From: Corynebacterium phocae
Lineage (GTDB): Bacteria; Actinomycetota; Actinomycetes; Mycobacteriales; Mycobacteriaceae
Direction of reading: 5' to 3'
Assembly: GCF_008693075.1 (NCBI RefSeq)
Contig: NZ_VXKJ01000035.1
Span: 1-64,000 of the forward strand
DNA length: 64,000 nucleotides
Shown: positions 28,709 through 38,578 of the stretch, piece after piece
How the letters are laid out: each line of letters starts with the position of its first letter
Numbering within the stretch: position 1 is the first letter of the stretch
Notes under the pieces: generated by a model
Databases searched by the model: none
The model's input: the letters and a program-made list of their open reading frames with translations, nothing else
What the model was told of the DNA's origin: nothing
Program-made: the position numbers and the translations under genes

Positions 28709-29592
28709 CTAAAACGCACCTTTGTCGCCGTAGTTTGGATTACCCGAACTGCGGCGTCTTTTTGTCCGTAGATGACCGTGGTGGTGACATCGACCTCCCC
28801 GGCCACGGGGAGGGGCTTAGTCAAATCCACGGTGAGGGTTCCCGTGGACTCGGACTGGGTGTTTAAAACGTCGACCGACTGGCCATCGGCAAGTTGGAGC
28901 GCACCTAGGCTGGGGCGCTGAGAAATGTCCACGTCTAGGGTGGCCTGGTTATCCTTGTACGAAACTAGCCGGTAAGTGGTGGTTTGCAGCAACGTGTTGT
29001 CCCCGGTGACGCGGCTTTCCACAGTCCACGTTGCCCCCGGCGCGATGGGATCAGTGGGAAAGACCACCTGGTGCGCCACAAGCTTCAGGATTGCCTGCTC
29101 TGCGGCCGCGCGATCCTCGTCGCTAGCCTGCTTCGGTGCCGCCAGGCGCAGGGAGGAGGCCTGCCCGGAATCCACCGCGCGCCAACCGAACTGGAACCCT
29201 TCTGCCGTGGGAATGTCCGGAGTCGCTTGAACCTTGGCAAAGACGTTGCGGGTGGCTGGGGCCTGGCCACTAGCGGCATCGGACGCCGGGGTGACCTCAA
29301 TGTTTAGCGGTAGCGTGACTGCTGCCGTCGCAACACTGGGGTGGAAACCGTCCGCCGCCGCAGCCTGGATCACGTCTTGGTTAAACCCCTCAGACACCGC
29401 CACAGATACCTCTTGGGCGGAATCAATATCCGTAAAAGCCATAACCTGTTGTTGCCCGTCGCCGGGAGCAGTTACGCTTACCCGCGGGGCATCTAGCGGT
29501 GCTCCCACGGCTTCTTCGACCGGAGGACCAGGAGGGGAATAGTCACATCCGGCAAGCGCGAGCGACAAGACAATAGCTACAACACGTTTCAT
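28705..29592 (-). CDS. Lipoprotein of unknown function
   Basis: This 295-residue protein has a short signal, MKRVVAIVLSLALAGC, with the lipobox Cys at residue 16, then a Pro-rich stretch and a largely beta-type sequence with repeated Thr/Val strands. I recognise no named family. ATG 29592 gives a proper signal peptide and is preferred over one three codons upstream. It is divergent from lspA, the enzyme that would cleave its signal peptide, with only about 40 bases between the start codons. Confidence 0.75.
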   Translation of the reverse strand: MKRVVAIVLSLALAGCDYSPPGPPVEEAVGAPLDAPRVSVTAPGDGQQQVMAFTDIDSAQEVSVAVSEGFNQDVIQAAAADGFHPSVATAAVTLPLNIEVTPASDAASGQAPATRNVFAKVQATPDIPTAEGFQFGWRAVDSGQASSLRLAAPKQASDEDRAAAEQAILKLVAHQVVFPTDPIAPGATWTVESRVTGDNTLLQTTTYRLVSYKDNQATLDVDISQRPSLGALQLADGQSVDVLNTQSESTGTLTVDLTKPLPVAGEVDVTTTVIYGQKDAAVRVIQTTATKVRFS

Positions 29593-29620
29593 ACATTCCA
29601 AAATACCCGAGTGCTATCTC

Positions 29621-29626
29621 TACAAT
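29621..29626 (+). promoter_or_regulatory. -10 hexamer of a probable leaderless lspA promoter
   Basis: TACAAT stands seven bases before the GTG at 29634. An ATG at 29625 overlaps the hexamer itself and so would not be in the transcript. Confidence 0.55.
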
Positions 29627-29633
29627 GGTTCAA

Positions 29634-30128
29634 GTGAGTAAAAGATATGTAGGCATGATGGCGGCAATCATCGCGGCGATAGCCGTTCTAGACCAAGCCA
29701 CCAAGGCGTTAATGCTGTCCATTTTGACACCGGGGGAGCCCCTTAGCGTGATTGGTGATTGGTTCAGGTTCTACCTTCTTTTCAACCCCGGCGCTGCCTT
29801 CTCCATGGGCGGGGACGGCTCCACCTGGTTGTTTACCACCATCCAGCTGGTATTCGTGGTGGGCGTGGCCATTGCCGCGCCCCGGATTACCGACCGCGGT
29901 CAGGCCGTGGGCTTGGCCATGATTGCCGGGGGAGCGCTGGGCAATTTGATTGACCGGTTGTTCCGGGAGCCGGGATTTTGGTTTGGCCACGTGGTGGACT
30001 TCATCTCCGTCGGGGACTTTGCCATCTTCAACGTGGCTGACGCCTTTATCACCGTGGGAGTGGTGGTGTTTATCCTGGCCATGTTCTTAAGCGATAGGAA
30101 GGAGGCCGCGCGTGCGCGAAAGTCGTAG
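29634..30128 (+). CDS. lspA: LspA, lipoprotein signal peptidase II
   Basis: This 164-residue membrane aspartyl protease cleaves prolipoprotein signals. It has four hydrophobic segments, an N-terminal LDQATKALM motif and the two catalytic aspartates in GNLIDRLF and [11 protein letters not shown] 29634 is chosen because a perfect -10 element overlaps the ATG at 29625; the resulting start, MSKRYVGMM, fits the family. It overlaps rluD by 17 bases, the usual lspA-rluD pairing. Several lipoproteins that need it are encoded in this window. Confidence 0.93.
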   Translation: MSKRYVGMMAAIIAAIAVLDQATKALMLSILTPGEPLSVIGDWFRFYLLFNPGAAFSMGGDGSTWLFTTIQLVFVVGVAIAAPRITDRGQAVGLAMIAGGALGNLIDRLFREPGFWFGHVVDFISVGDFAIFNVADAFITVGVVVFILAMFLSDRKEAARARKS

Positions 30129-31035
30129 GTTGCCCGTCCCGGAGGGCCTGGATGGGATGCGCGCGGACGCCGCGCTGGCCAAGCTGCTGGGGCTCTCCCG
30201 TGCCAAGGCCGCAGCGTTGTGCGAGGCCGGTGAGGTGGAAACATCCGGCCGTGTGCTGGGAAAAGCTGACCGGCTGGAGGCCGGCGGGTGGGTGGACGTC
30301 ATTATGCCTGCGCCCGAGGAACCTCTGATCCCCAGAGAAGAACTGGTTGAGGGCATGGACGTGCTGTATGCGGATGAGGACATAATCTGTATTTATAAAC
30401 CGGTGGGCGTGGTAGCTCACCCCACGGTGGGGTGGGAGGGGCCCACGGTTATCGGCGGGCTGCGGGCTGCGGGCTATCAGCTTGCCGATGCCGGGCCTAC
30501 CGAACGCAAAGGCATAGTCCACCGTTTAGACGTAGGCACCTCCGGCGTGATGGTGGTGGCGGCCTCGGAGCGCGCCTACTCCCAGCTCAAGGCGGCGTTC
30601 AAGAGGCGGTCGGTAACCAAGACTTACCACGCCGTGGTGCAAGGGCTGCCGGATCCCATCGAGGGCATCATTGACGCGCCCATCGGCCGGCACCCTTCCT
30701 CCGGCTGGAAGTTCGCGGTGGTGGATGGGGGAAAGCACGCGGTGACCCACTACGAGTTGGTGGAGGCATTCCGCGAAGCAAGTTTGATCAAGGTACACCT
30801 GGAAACCGGGCGCACACACCAGATCCGCGTCCACATGTCCGCGGTAGGACACCCGTGCGTGGGGGACCCCATGTATGGTTCTGACCCCAACTTGGCCAAG
30901 CGCTTGGGGCTGACGCGCCAGTGGCTGCACGCGGTGACTCTTGGGTTTGACCACCCGGGGACCGGAAAGCCTTTCGAAATCAGTGCGCCCTACCCGGAGG
31001 ATTTGCATCACGCCGTAGAGGTTTTGCGCGGATGA
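30112..31035 (+). CDS. rluD: RluD-family 23S rRNA pseudouridine synthase
   Basis: This 307-residue enzyme has an N-terminal S4 RNA-binding domain (about residues 8-70) and an RluA-type catalytic domain with the active Asp in [16 protein letters not shown] (about residue 140). [16 protein letters not shown] and GDPMYG are also typical. GTG start with GGAGG seven bases upstream, inside lspA. The exact uridines modified cannot be told from sequence; the RluD name follows length and neighbourhood. Confidence 0.92.
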   Translation: MRESRRLPVPEGLDGMRADAALAKLLGLSRAKAAALCEAGEVETSGRVLGKADRLEAGGWVDVIMPAPEEPLIPREELVEGMDVLYADEDIICIYKPVGVVAHPTVGWEGPTVIGGLRAAGYQLADAGPTERKGIVHRLDVGTSGVMVVAASERAYSQLKAAFKRRSVTKTYHAVVQGLPDPIEGIIDAPIGRHPSSGWKFAVVDGGKHAVTHYELVEAFREASLIKVHLETGRTHQIRVHMSAVGHPCVGDPMYGSDPNLAKRLGLTRQWLHAVTLGFDHPGTGKPFEISAPYPEDLHHAVEVLRG

Positions 31036-31529
31036 GGCCGCTGGCGTTGGCGGCCGCTGGCCTGGCCGCACTGGTACTGGCCTTGGGTGTGTTTGGGGAC
31101 AAAGGCCTCACCTCCATCCAGGGTGATGCCGTGGGTCCGGAAACCCGAGAAACCAAGACCCAGTACGTGGAGCGTGCCGAAGACGCGCTGGCAATGACTG
31201 CGGCACCCGGCTACGCCATGGTGGCGTTTAAATACCCCTTGCGGCCCGACCAGGCCGCCCGCGCGGTTGATGGAGTGCAACGGGTGGGGGCCATGTTCGC
31301 GCCCGACACCGGGCTAGTGCCTTTGCCTGAGCCGGTGGCCGGAACCGGGCGCGCGGACGTGCTTTCCACCGCTCTGGGAACCAACGCCGGGGGCCTTAGC
31401 GCTGTGGTCATCTTTGACACCCCGGAGGCCATGCGGGCTATCGCGCAACGTGGCGAGGTCCTGGCAGTTGAGCCGGCCCCCGCTGATTCCGCGTGGGGAG
31501 CTTTTGCGGTGCGTCCGCCAAACTTTTGA
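31032..31529 (+). CDS. Membrane-anchored or exported protein of unknown function
   Basis: The 165-residue product has one N-terminal hydrophobic segment (about residues 4-22) and an extracytoplasmic domain with [21 protein letters not shown] as its most characterful part. It overlaps rluD by four bases (ATGA), so it is translationally coupled to it. I recognise no family and infer only that it faces the cell envelope. Confidence 0.75.
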   Translation: MRPLALAAAGLAALVLALGVFGDKGLTSIQGDAVGPETRETKTQYVERAEDALAMTAAPGYAMVAFKYPLRPDQAARAVDGVQRVGAMFAPDTGLVPLPEPVAGTGRADVLSTALGTNAGGLSAVVIFDTPEAMRAIAQRGEVLAVEPAPADSAWGAFAVRPPNF

Positions 31530-31561
31530 AACCCGCGCCGGGGATAGCTAGCGGGGTCGGT

Positions 31562-31567
31562 TAGGAT
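31562..31567 (+). promoter_or_regulatory. -10 hexamer of a probable leaderless promoter
   Basis: TAGGAT lies six bases before the ATG at 31574 and no ribosome-binding site is present. Confidence 0.45.
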
Positions 31568-31573
31568 GGGCGC

Positions 31574-31822
31574 ATGAAGAAATTTCGCGAGTGGCCGGGC
31601 AACTTTAAGTTCGCGGTAGTTTGCGGCGCGGCGGCGGTGCTAGCAGGCGTGTTTTTGCTGTGCATAGGTCAAAGCGGCATGGACTATGCCATGGCTGGGG
31701 TGGCTATCGCGGGCGGGCTCGTGGTAGTGCTGGGTGCGCCAGCGTGGGGGCTCAACGACCATGAGGAAACCGCCAGGCGCAAGCGCGCCCGTCAGGCCCG
31801 CGCGGAGCTGCGGCGCCGCTGA
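31574..31822 (+). CDS. Small membrane protein of unknown function
   Basis: This 82-residue protein has two hydrophobic segments (about residues 13-31 and 37-57) and a strongly basic tail (RRKRARQARAELRRR). The type is common in actinobacteria and unassigned. Its last 31 bases overlap the end of the convergent rarD gene. Confidence 0.68.
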   Translation: MKKFREWPGNFKFAVVCGAAAVLAGVFLLCIGQSGMDYAMAGVAIAGGLVVVLGAPAWGLNDHEETARRKRARQARAELRRR

Positions 31823-32664
31823 GTTTGCAGGCGGGCCAAATCCGCGATGTACAGGCCCACGGCCACGCCAATGATGGCAAAGCCTATCCAGCGGTGCACC
31901 GAGAAATGCTCGCCCACCACTGCCAGTGCCCACAGCATCTGCATACACGGGGTGAGGTACTGCAACATGCCGATGGTAGCCAGCGGTAGCTTCTTGGCAC
32001 CCTGCGCAAAGCAGATGAGGGGCAAGGCAGTAACCACCCCGGAGGAGATCATCAACGCGGTATGCGTAGCGCCAAAACCCACAAACGTGCCGCCCCCGGT
32101 TGCCTCCAACCAGGTGATGTATGCCAGCGCCACCGGCAGCATGACTATTGTCTCAGCGGCTACCGACACCGTCGAGGTCACGTTAATCTGCTTTTTCAAC
32201 AGCCCATAGCCACCAAAGCTGGCCGCCAGCGCCAAGGAAATGATGGGAGCCTGGCCCGTGAAGAAGGTGAGATAGATCACGGCCGAAAAGGCTATACCCA
32301 CCGCCACCGACTGGCCCGGCCGCAGCCGCTCTTTGAGAAATACCAGCCCCAGGGCCACGGAGACTAGGGGGTTGATGAAGTACCCCAGGGCGGCATCGGA
32401 AACATGTTCGGTGTTGACCGCAAGCACGTAGGTGCCCCAGTTGACCGAGATAAACAGGCCAGCCGCGCCCAACCACGCCCACTCGCGGCGCGTCAGGTTA
32501 GCCAGCTCGCGCCAGCGGCCGGTGACCACCAGATAGACCGTGACCCACACGGCTGTCCACACAACACGGTGTGCCAGAATCTCCACCGGGCTGGCGGGTA
32601 ACAGCAGCGGGAAGAAGGCGGGGAAAAATCCCCACATAATATAAGCAGCAAGAGCGAAAATCAT
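31792..32664 (-). CDS. rarD: RarD-family permease (EamA superfamily)
   Basis: This 290-residue protein has ten hydrophobic segments. The N-terminal AAYIMWGFFPAFFPLL and the loop SPVEILAHRVVW match the RarD branch, members of which affect chloramphenicol sensitivity in some bacteria; the transported substrate is unknown. The basic C-terminal tail (TQRRRSSARA) is encoded by DNA that overlaps the convergent small membrane gene. A TATAGT hexamer lies eight bases before the ATG, so this may also be leaderless. Confidence 0.87.
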   Translation of the reverse strand: MIFALAAYIMWGFFPAFFPLLLPASPVEILAHRVVWTAVWVTVYLVVTGRWRELANLTRREWAWLGAAGLFISVNWGTYVLAVNTEHVSDAALGYFINPLVSVALGLVFLKERLRPGQSVAVGIAFSAVIYLTFFTGQAPIISLALAASFGGYGLLKKQINVTSTVSVAAETIVMLPVALAYITWLEATGGGTFVGFGATHTALMISSGVVTALPLICFAQGAKKLPLATIGMLQYLTPCMQMLWALAVVGEHFSVHRWIGFAIIGVAVGLYIADLARLQTQRRRSSARA

Positions 32665-32702
32665 CAGACTGGACTATACCCCGTGGGAGTTGACGCGGGC
32701 GC

Positions 32703-32708
32703 TAGAAT
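32703..32708 (+). promoter_or_regulatory. -10 hexamer of a probable leaderless dnaE1 promoter
   Basis: TAGAAT precedes the dnaE1 ATG by six bases; no ribosome-binding site is seen. Confidence 0.55.
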
Positions 32709-32714
32709 TACCCC

Positions 32715-35700
32715 ATGGCCAAAAATTCCTCCTTTGTACACCTGCACAACCACACTGAATACTCCATGCTAGACGGCATGGCGAAGGTGGATCTGCTCGC
32801 GGAGGAAGTCTCCCGGCAAGGTATGCCCGCAGTGGCCATGACCGACCACGGTAACATGTACGGCTCCAACGCCTTCTACCACGCCATGGTTGCCGCGGGC
32901 GTAAAACCCATTATCGGCATTGAAACCTATATGGCGCCCGAGTCCCGTTTCAACAAAAAGCGCTTAAAGTGGGGAACCCCGGACCAGAAGCGAGATGATA
33001 TTGCAGGTTCCGGCACCTACCTGCACCAGACCATGCTGGCGGAAAACGCCACTGGCCTACACAACCTCTTTAAGCTTTCTTCCCTGGCCTCCTACGAAGG
33101 CCAAGTGGGCAAGTATGCGCGCATGGACGCGGACTTGGTGGCTGAGCACGCGGACGGGATCATCGCCACCACTGGCTGCCCCTCCGGGGACGTGCAAACC
33201 CGCCTGCGCCTAGGGCAGTTTGACCAGGCACTCGAGGCCGCAGCCATGTGGCAAGACATCTACGGGCGGGATAATTACTTCCTTGAGCTAATGGACCACG
33301 GCCTAGATATTGAAAAGCGGGTGCGCGACGAGCTGCTAGAAATTGGCCGGAAGCTGGATCTGCCGCCCCTGGTGACCAATGACTGCCACTACGTCCTGGA
33401 GTCCCAGGCCCGCGCGCATGAGGCCATGTTGTGTGTGCAAACTGGCAAAACGCTCATGGACACCGACCGGTTTAAGTTTGACGGTACCGGCTATTACGTC
33501 AAAACCGCGCAGCAGATGCGCGAGCTGTGGGATGACACGGTGCCCGACGGATGTGACAACACCTTATGGATTGCCGAGCGCGTGCAAGACTACGGGGAGA
33601 TCTGGGAGGCACACCCGCACGACCGCATGCCCATCGCGGACGTCCCGGAGGGGCATACCCCCACCTCGTGGTTACACCACCAGGTGATGGAGGGGCTACA
33701 AGATAGGTTCCCGGGCGCGGAGGTTCCGGAGGACTACGTCAAGCGCGCTGAATATGAGATTGAAGTCATTGATATGAAGGGCTACCCGTCCTACTTTCTC
33801 ATTGTGGCGGAGTTGATCAAGCACGCGCGCAGCATTGGTATCTGGGTGGGACCCGGCCGTGGTTCGGCTGCGGGCTCCTTGGTGGCTTACGCGCTGACCA
33901 TTACCAACATTGACCCGATGGAGCACGGCCTGCTCTTCGAGCGTTTCCTGAACCCCGAACGCCCCTCCGCACCCGATATCGATATCGACTTCGACGACCG
34001 CCGGCGCGGGGAGATGATCTCCTACGCCGCCAACCGCTGGGGTGAAGACAAGGTGGCCCAGGTCATTACCTTTGGCACGGTGAAGACCAAGCAGGCTATC
34101 AAGGACTCCGCCAAGGTCAACTACGGCCAGCCGGGTTTCCAGATGGCGGACCGGATAAACGGCGCGCTGCCTAAGGCCGTGATGGCCAAAGACATACCTC
34201 TGTCCGGCATTATGGACCCGGAACACCCGCGCTACCAGGAAGCCAATGAGGTCCGGCAGCTCATTGAGACGGATCCAGACGTCAAGCGAATTTATGAAAC
34301 CGCTCGGGGCCTGGAGGGCGTCATCCGCCAGGCCGGCGTGCACGCGTGCGCGGTGATTATGGCGTCCGTGCCGCTGATGAACCACATCCCCATGTGGAAG
34401 CGTCCCGCCGATGGCGCCTACATCACCGGCTGGGACTACCCCTCCTGTGAGGCCATCGGGCTGCTGAAGATGGACTTCCTGGGGCTAAGAAACCTCACCG
34501 TCATTGGCGACGCCATGGAAAACATCAAGCGCAACCGCGGCAAAGAGATCAACCTCGAGGACTTGCACCCGGACGGGGAGGGCATGGAGCCCGTCTATGA
34601 GTTGCTGGGTCGCGGGGATACCCTGGGAATCTTCCAGCTGGACTCCGGCGGCATGCAGGAGCTGCTCAAGCGCATGGGACCCACGGGGTTCAACGATATC
34701 GTGGCGTCCTTGGCGCTCTACCGCCCAGGCCCCATGGGCGTGAACGCGCACATGGATTACGCGGACCGCAAGAACGGGCGCAAGCCAATTGTTCCCATTC
34801 ACCCGGAGTTGGAAGAGCCCCTCAAAGAAATCTTGGGTGAGACTTACGGCCTGATCGTTTATCAAGAGCAGATCATGGAGATCTCCCGTAAGGTGGCCAA
34901 CTACACCGCCGGTGAAGCAGATGGTTTCCGTAAGGCCATGGGTAAGAAAAAGCCCGAAGTCTTGGCCAAGGAGTATGACAAGTTCTGGTCAGGGATGCAG
35001 GACAATGGTTATTCCAAGAGCGCCATGGACTCCCTCTGGGGGACCATTGAGCCCTTTGCTTCCTACGCGTTTAACAAGTCCCACGCCGCCGGTTACGGGC
35101 TGGTGTCCTTTTGGACGGCCTACCTCAAGGCCTTCTTCGCGCCGGAGTACATGGCAGCGCTTTTGACCTCCGTGGGGGATAAGAAGGACAAATCCGCGAT
35201 CTACCTGGCCGACTGCCGGCACCTAGGAATTAAGGTACTGCCGCCCTCGGTCAACGAATCAGAGCTGGATTTCCAGGCCGTTGGGGAAGACATCCGCTTT
35301 GGCCTAGGCGCTATCCGCAACGTGGGTAAAGAAGTGGTTGATTCGATTGTCTCCACGCGCAAGAAGAAGGGCCTATTCAAGAATTTCTCCGATTACCTGG
35401 ACAAAATTGAGCTGGTAGCCTGCTCGAAGCGTGTGACCAACTCGCTGATTAAGGCCGGTGCCTTCGACGACCTGGGCCACCCGCGCAAGGGGCTGTTGCT
35501 CATCCACGAAGACGCCGTAGACTCCGTGCAGAGCGCGAAGAAGGCCATGGACAAAGGGCAGTTTGATCTATTCGCGGGCCTGGGCGGCGGCGCTGATGAC
35601 TCTCCGTCCCCGTTTGCCATTGAGGTCCCGGATGAGCATTGGGATAAAAAACATCAGCTGACCTTGGAGCGCGAGATGCTGGGGCTCTATGTTTCCGCGC

Positions 35701-36284
35701 ACCCGCTGGATGGGTATGAGTCCGCTTTGGATGAGCAAACCAATACTCCGCTGACCAAAATCCTGGCAGAGGAAGTCCACAATGGCCAGGAAATCATCAT
35801 CGGTGGGATTATTTCTGCCGTGGATAGGCGGCAGTCCAAAAAGGACGGATCACCGTGGGCAATCTTGACCATCGAGGATTCCGATGGCGCCCAGGTGTCC
35901 ATCATGGTTTTCAACAAGGTCTATGCCCTGGTCGCTCCCCAGATCGTGGAAGACAATATCATCTTGGCCAAGGTTAACGTGAAGATCCGGGATGGACGTT
36001 TGTCGCTGTTTTGCTCGGATCTCCGCACTGCGGACCTGGGGCCGGGGGGCGGTGCCGGAGTGCCGCTACGGCTCAATATGCGTACCGAGCAGTGCACCCT
36101 GGAAAATCTGGCCAAGCTCAAGCAGGTGTTACAAAACAACGCCGGTGATTCCGATGTCCACCTCACGCTGGTGCACGGAGACCAGTCCACCGTCATGGTT
36201 TTGGGCGAGCACCTCCGGGTGGAGCGTAGCGGCAACCTCATGGGGGATCTCAAAGCCACCATGGGGGCGGGGATCCTGGGCTAG
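32715..36284 (+). CDS. dnaE1: DNA polymerase III alpha subunit, DnaE1
   Basis: This 1189-residue protein is the replicative polymerase. The N-terminal PHP domain has [24 protein letters not shown] and VTNDCHYV with metal ligands apparently intact, consistent with a built-in proofreading nuclease as shown for mycobacterial DnaE1. The polymerase core contains [12 protein letters not shown] and the catalytic Asp cluster [12 protein letters not shown] (about residue 418). Helix-hairpin-helix, OB-fold ([13 protein letters not shown]) and C-terminal regions follow. The promoter appears leaderless. A strong hairpin follows the stop. Confidence 0.97.
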   Translation: MAKNSSFVHLHNHTEYSMLDGMAKVDLLAEEVSRQGMPAVAMTDHGNMYGSNAFYHAMVAAGVKPIIGIETYMAPESRFNKKRLKWGTPDQKRDDIAGSGTYLHQTMLAENATGLHNLFKLSSLASYEGQVGKYARMDADLVAEHADGIIATTGCPSGDVQTRLRLGQFDQALEAAAMWQDIYGRDNYFLELMDHGLDIEKRVRDELLEIGRKLDLPPLVTNDCHYVLESQARAHEAMLCVQTGKTLMDTDRFKFDGTGYYVKTAQQMRELWDDTVPDGCDNTLWIAERVQDYGEIWEAHPHDRMPIADVPEGHTPTSWLHHQVMEGLQDRFPGAEVPEDYVKRAEYEIEVIDMKGYPSYFLIVAELIKHARSIGIWVGPGRGSAAGSLVAYALTITNIDPMEHGLLFERFLNPERPSAPDIDIDFDDRRRGEMISYAANRWGEDKVAQVITFGTVKTKQAIKDSAKVNYGQPGFQMADRINGALPKAVMAKDIPLSGIMDPEHPRYQEANEVRQLIETDPDVKRIYETARGLEGVIRQAGVHACAVIMASVPLMNHIPMWKRPADGAYITGWDYPSCEAIGLLKMDFLGLRNLTVIGDAMENIKRNRGKEINLEDLHPDGEGMEPVYELLGRGDTLGIFQLDSGGMQELLKRMGPTGFNDIVASLALYRPGPMGVNAHMDYADRKNGRKPIVPIHPELEEPLKEILGETYGLIVYQEQIMEISRKVANYTAGEADGFRKAMGKKKPEVLAKEYDKFWSGMQDNGYSKSAMDSLWGTIEPFASYAFNKSHAAGYGLVSFWTAYLKAFFAPEYMAALLTSVGDKKDKSAIYLADCRHLGIKVLPPSVNESELDFQAVGEDIRFGLGAIRNVGKEVVDSIVSTRKKKGLFKNFSDYLDKIELVACSKRVTNSLIKAGAFDDLGHPRKGLLLIHEDAVDSVQSAKKAMDKGQFDLFAGLGGGADDSPSPFAIEVPDEHWDKKHQLTLEREMLGLYVSAHPLDGYESALDEQTNTPLTKILAEEVHNGQEIIIGGIISAVDRRQSKKDGSPWAILTIEDSDGAQVSIMVFNKVYALVAPQIVEDNIILAKVNVKIRDGRLSLFCSDLRTADLGPGGGAGVPLRLNMRTEQCTLENLAKLKQVLQNNAGDSDVHLTLVHGDQSTVMVLGEHLRVERSGNLMGDLKATMGAGILG

Positions 36285-36328
36285 GGCGCGGACCGGCGCT
36301 CGGGTTGGGTGCCGGACCGCGCCTTAAA
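36285..36328 (+). terminator. Terminator hairpin after dnaE1
   Basis: GGCGCGG-A-CCGGC pairs with GCCGG-A-CCGCGCC around a 15-base loop, starting at the base after the dnaE1 stop. It is followed by TTAAAA, without a real T run. Confidence 0.65.
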
Positions 36329-36339
36329 AACGCACTACA

Positions 36340-36390
36340 AAAACGCACTACGCGGCCCACCACCAGTTGGTTACCGGAGGGTGGGCCGCG
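36340..36390 (-). terminator. Terminator for the leftward secreted-protein gene
   Basis: CGCGGCCCACC (36351-36361) and GGTGGGCCGCG (36380-36390) are perfect 11-bp arms. Read leftward the hairpin is followed by TAGTGCGTTTTTG, a T run about six bases after the stem, so it suits the gene ending at 36412. Confidence 0.75.
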
Positions 36391-36411
36391 CAAGATTGCT
36401 GGAGAAGCTTC

Positions 36412-37047
36412 TTAAAGCTTGATGCCGGCGCCGGCGAGTGCGTCGCGGATTGGGGACAGGATCCCGGGGTTGAACTTGGCAACAACCGCCAACGCCTGGA
36501 TGAGGCCGCCCACGAGAATTGCCATGAAGCTTAGCCACTCGAAGGCTTCTTCCATCTCTGGGCTGGATTCAGCGGATTTGGCCCACTCAGGGAACTTCAC
36601 AGGAGTCTTGGGCTTGGTCTCACCAGGTTTAGCTTTTGCGCAATCGGGCAACTTGGGCATTCCGGATGAGCCGTAGCCACTGATAGCTCCGAATACCAGC
36701 TCCTTGGGGCCAATGAAAGAAGACCCCGCAGTGCCATCATCTACCGCCTTCTTGTGGTCGGCGTAAGCTTTGTCAACTTCCTCTTGGCACTTCTCTGCTG
36801 CGATTTCCTCCGGGGTCTTTTCCTTTGGTTTTTCGGTGGTGGTCGGCGCGGGGGCCTCGGTAGTAGCGGAAGGGGATGTGGTAGTCGGGTTGTTGCTCGA
36901 GCTGCCAGAGTCAGAGGAACCGGACTGCGCGGCGGCGGTGGTTGGGGTTTCCTTGGAGCTTTGGGCGCTAGCGACCACGGGGGAAACGGCTGCTAGGGCG
37001 GTGGTGGTTACAGCAACGAGTGCTAGGGAGAGGCGACGTGTGCGCAT
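36412..37047 (-). CDS. Secreted Ser/Thr-rich protein with hydrophobic C-terminal helix
   Basis: This 211-residue protein starts with a Sec signal (basic MRTRRLSLAL, hydrophobic core, likely cut at ASA-QS near residue 29). Residues of about 30-75 are Ser/Thr/Pro-rich low complexity, ending in a Glu/Lys-rich stretch. Two cysteines (CQEEVD and PDCAKA) could form a disulfide. A hydrophobic segment, SFMAILVGGLIQALAVVA, lies near the C-terminus, followed by a mildly amphipathic tail. I know no named family. TAGGAG precedes the ATG. It is divergent from ilvA. Confidence 0.8.
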   Translation of the reverse strand: MRTRRLSLALVAVTTTALAAVSPVVASAQSSKETPTTAAAQSGSSDSGSSSNNPTTTSPSATTEAPAPTTTEKPKEKTPEEIAAEKCQEEVDKAYADHKKAVDDGTAGSSFIGPKELVFGAISGYGSSGMPKLPDCAKAKPGETKPKTPVKFPEWAKSAESSPEMEEAFEWLSFMAILVGGLIQALAVVAKFNPGILSPIRDALAGAGIKL

Positions 37048-37282
37048 GAGTGAGAACTCCTAAGTAGTTAAGGTCTGACAACGTGAAAGCCCAGGGCTCA
37101 CGCTACAGGTGACCCCTCGAATGTATCAGTTGTTCAGGGGTTTGTTAACTTGCTTGGCAAATTTTACGTCCGAGTGCTTCAATCGCGGGCACTTGGTGTG
37201 GGTTTGGTGGAGTGAAATAGGAATTCGGTCGACACATAGGTATTTAGTAGCAATGCGGGTTTCAATGGTTAAATGGGTAGCT
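37048..37282. promoter_or_regulatory. Divergent promoter region, secreted protein and ilvA
   Basis: The 235-bp gap contains no gene. An open frame reaching into it from ilvA lacks a start signal and would add 58 residues unlike IlvA. TTAAAT at 37269-37274, eight bases before the ilvA ATG, is the best -10 candidate for ilvA. No attenuator or T-box is visible. Confidence 0.4.
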
Positions 37283-38578
37283 ATGATCGACAACAAAAAT
37301 CTCAAGAACTTCGAGCCCATTCATGCCTCCGACATCCAGCAGGCCCAAGCCCGAATTTCCTCTGAGATTGCCCCAACGCCGCTACAATTTTGCCCGCGGC
37401 TGTCCCAAGACACCGGCTTCCAGGTATTCCTCAAGCGCGAGGACCTGCAAGACGTGCGCTCTTATAAGATCCGTGGGGCACTTTTTGGCATCACCAACTT
37501 GACCCCGGAGCAGCGGGGCAGCGGGATTGTGACGGCATCGGCGGGCAACCACGCCCAGGGTGTCGCCTACGCTTGCCGCACCATGGGCATCGACGGTCGC
37601 ATCTACGTCCCGGAACCCACGCCGAAGCAAAAGCGTGACCGCATCAAGGTCCACGGCGGGGACAAGGTGGAGCTCATCGTTACTGGGGCCAATTTCGATG
37701 AGGCCGCGGCGGCCGCGCACAAGGACGCCCACGACACGGGGGCCATCGTCATCGAGCCTTTTGACGCGCGCGACACCGTTACCGGGCAGGGAACGGTGGC
37801 GGCGGAGGTAGTCTCCCAGCTTTCCGCGATTGGTAAGTCCTTGGACACCATCGTGGTCCCGGTGGGCGGCGGGGGCCTGGCCGCCGGAATTACCTCCTAC
37901 CTGGCGGATATGTCCCCGCACACAGGGATTGTAGGCGTAGAGCCTGCAGGCGCGGCATCGTTGACCGCGGCTTTTGCCGCCGGGGGCCCGGTGACGTTGG
38001 AGACGGTAGACCCCTTCGTAGACGGTGCTGCCGTCAAACGCGTGGGCGACATCCCGTTCCAGATCCTGGCCGCTAACACCGACCGCCTCCAGTGGGCCAC
38101 GGTGTCCGAAGGTTCGGTGTGTACGGAGCTTCTGGGCTTGTACCAAAACGAAGGGATCATCGCTGAACCCGCCGGAGCGCTGTCCGTGGCGCAGTTGCGA
38201 GAACTAGACCTCGCACCAGGTGCAGTGGTGGTGTGCGTGATTTCCGGCGGTAATAATGACGTTCTCCGGTACAACGAAATCATGGAGCGCTCCCTGGTCC
38301 ACCGGGGTCTCAAGCACTACTTCCTGGTGAACTTTCCGCAGGAGCCGGGGCAGCTGCGCACGTTCCTCACGGAAATCCTGGGTCCCAACGACGACATCAC
38401 GCTGTTTGAGTACCTAAAGCGCAACAACCGGGAGACCGGCGCGGCGCTGGTAGGGCTAGAGCTTGGCAGCGCGGGGGACCTGCCGGGGCTTTTGGACCGA
38501 ATGGCGCAGTCCCGGATGAACTGCCAGCACCTGCAGCCGGGCACCCCGGAGTATGACTACTTGGTAGCCTCCAAGTAA
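37283..38578 (+). CDS. ilvA: IlvA, threonine deaminase (biosynthetic)
   Basis: This 431-residue PLP enzyme makes 2-oxobutanoate for isoleucine synthesis. The PLP lysine is in VRSYKIRGA (about residue 58), followed by TASAGNHAQGVAYAC and the PLP-phosphate loop VPVGGGGLAAG. A single ACT-like regulatory domain forms the C-terminus (about 330-431), as in the shorter actinobacterial enzyme that is feedback-inhibited by isoleucine. ATG 37283 is chosen because upstream codons have no family similarity. No ribosome-binding site is seen, so it may be leaderless. The stop overlaps the yigZ start (TAATG). Confidence 0.95.
   Translation: MIDNKNLKNFEPIHASDIQQAQARISSEIAPTPLQFCPRLSQDTGFQVFLKREDLQDVRSYKIRGALFGITNLTPEQRGSGIVTASAGNHAQGVAYACRTMGIDGRIYVPEPTPKQKRDRIKVHGGDKVELIVTGANFDEAAAAAHKDAHDTGAIVIEPFDARDTVTGQGTVAAEVVSQLSAIGKSLDTIVVPVGGGGLAAGITSYLADMSPHTGIVGVEPAGAASLTAAFAAGGPVTLETVDPFVDGAAVKRVGDIPFQILAANTDRLQWATVSEGSVCTELLGLYQNEGIIAEPAGALSVAQLRELDLAPGAVVVCVISGGNNDVLRYNEIMERSLVHRGLKHYFLVNFPQEPGQLRTFLTEILGPNDDITLFEYLKRNNRETGAALVGLELGSAGDLPGLLDRMAQSRMNCQHLQPGTPEYDYLVASK

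Noticed and set aside
37109-37282. N-terminal extension of ilvA by 58 codons
   Set aside because: The extension has no start signal and no similarity to threonine deaminases; ATG 37283 gives the expected length.
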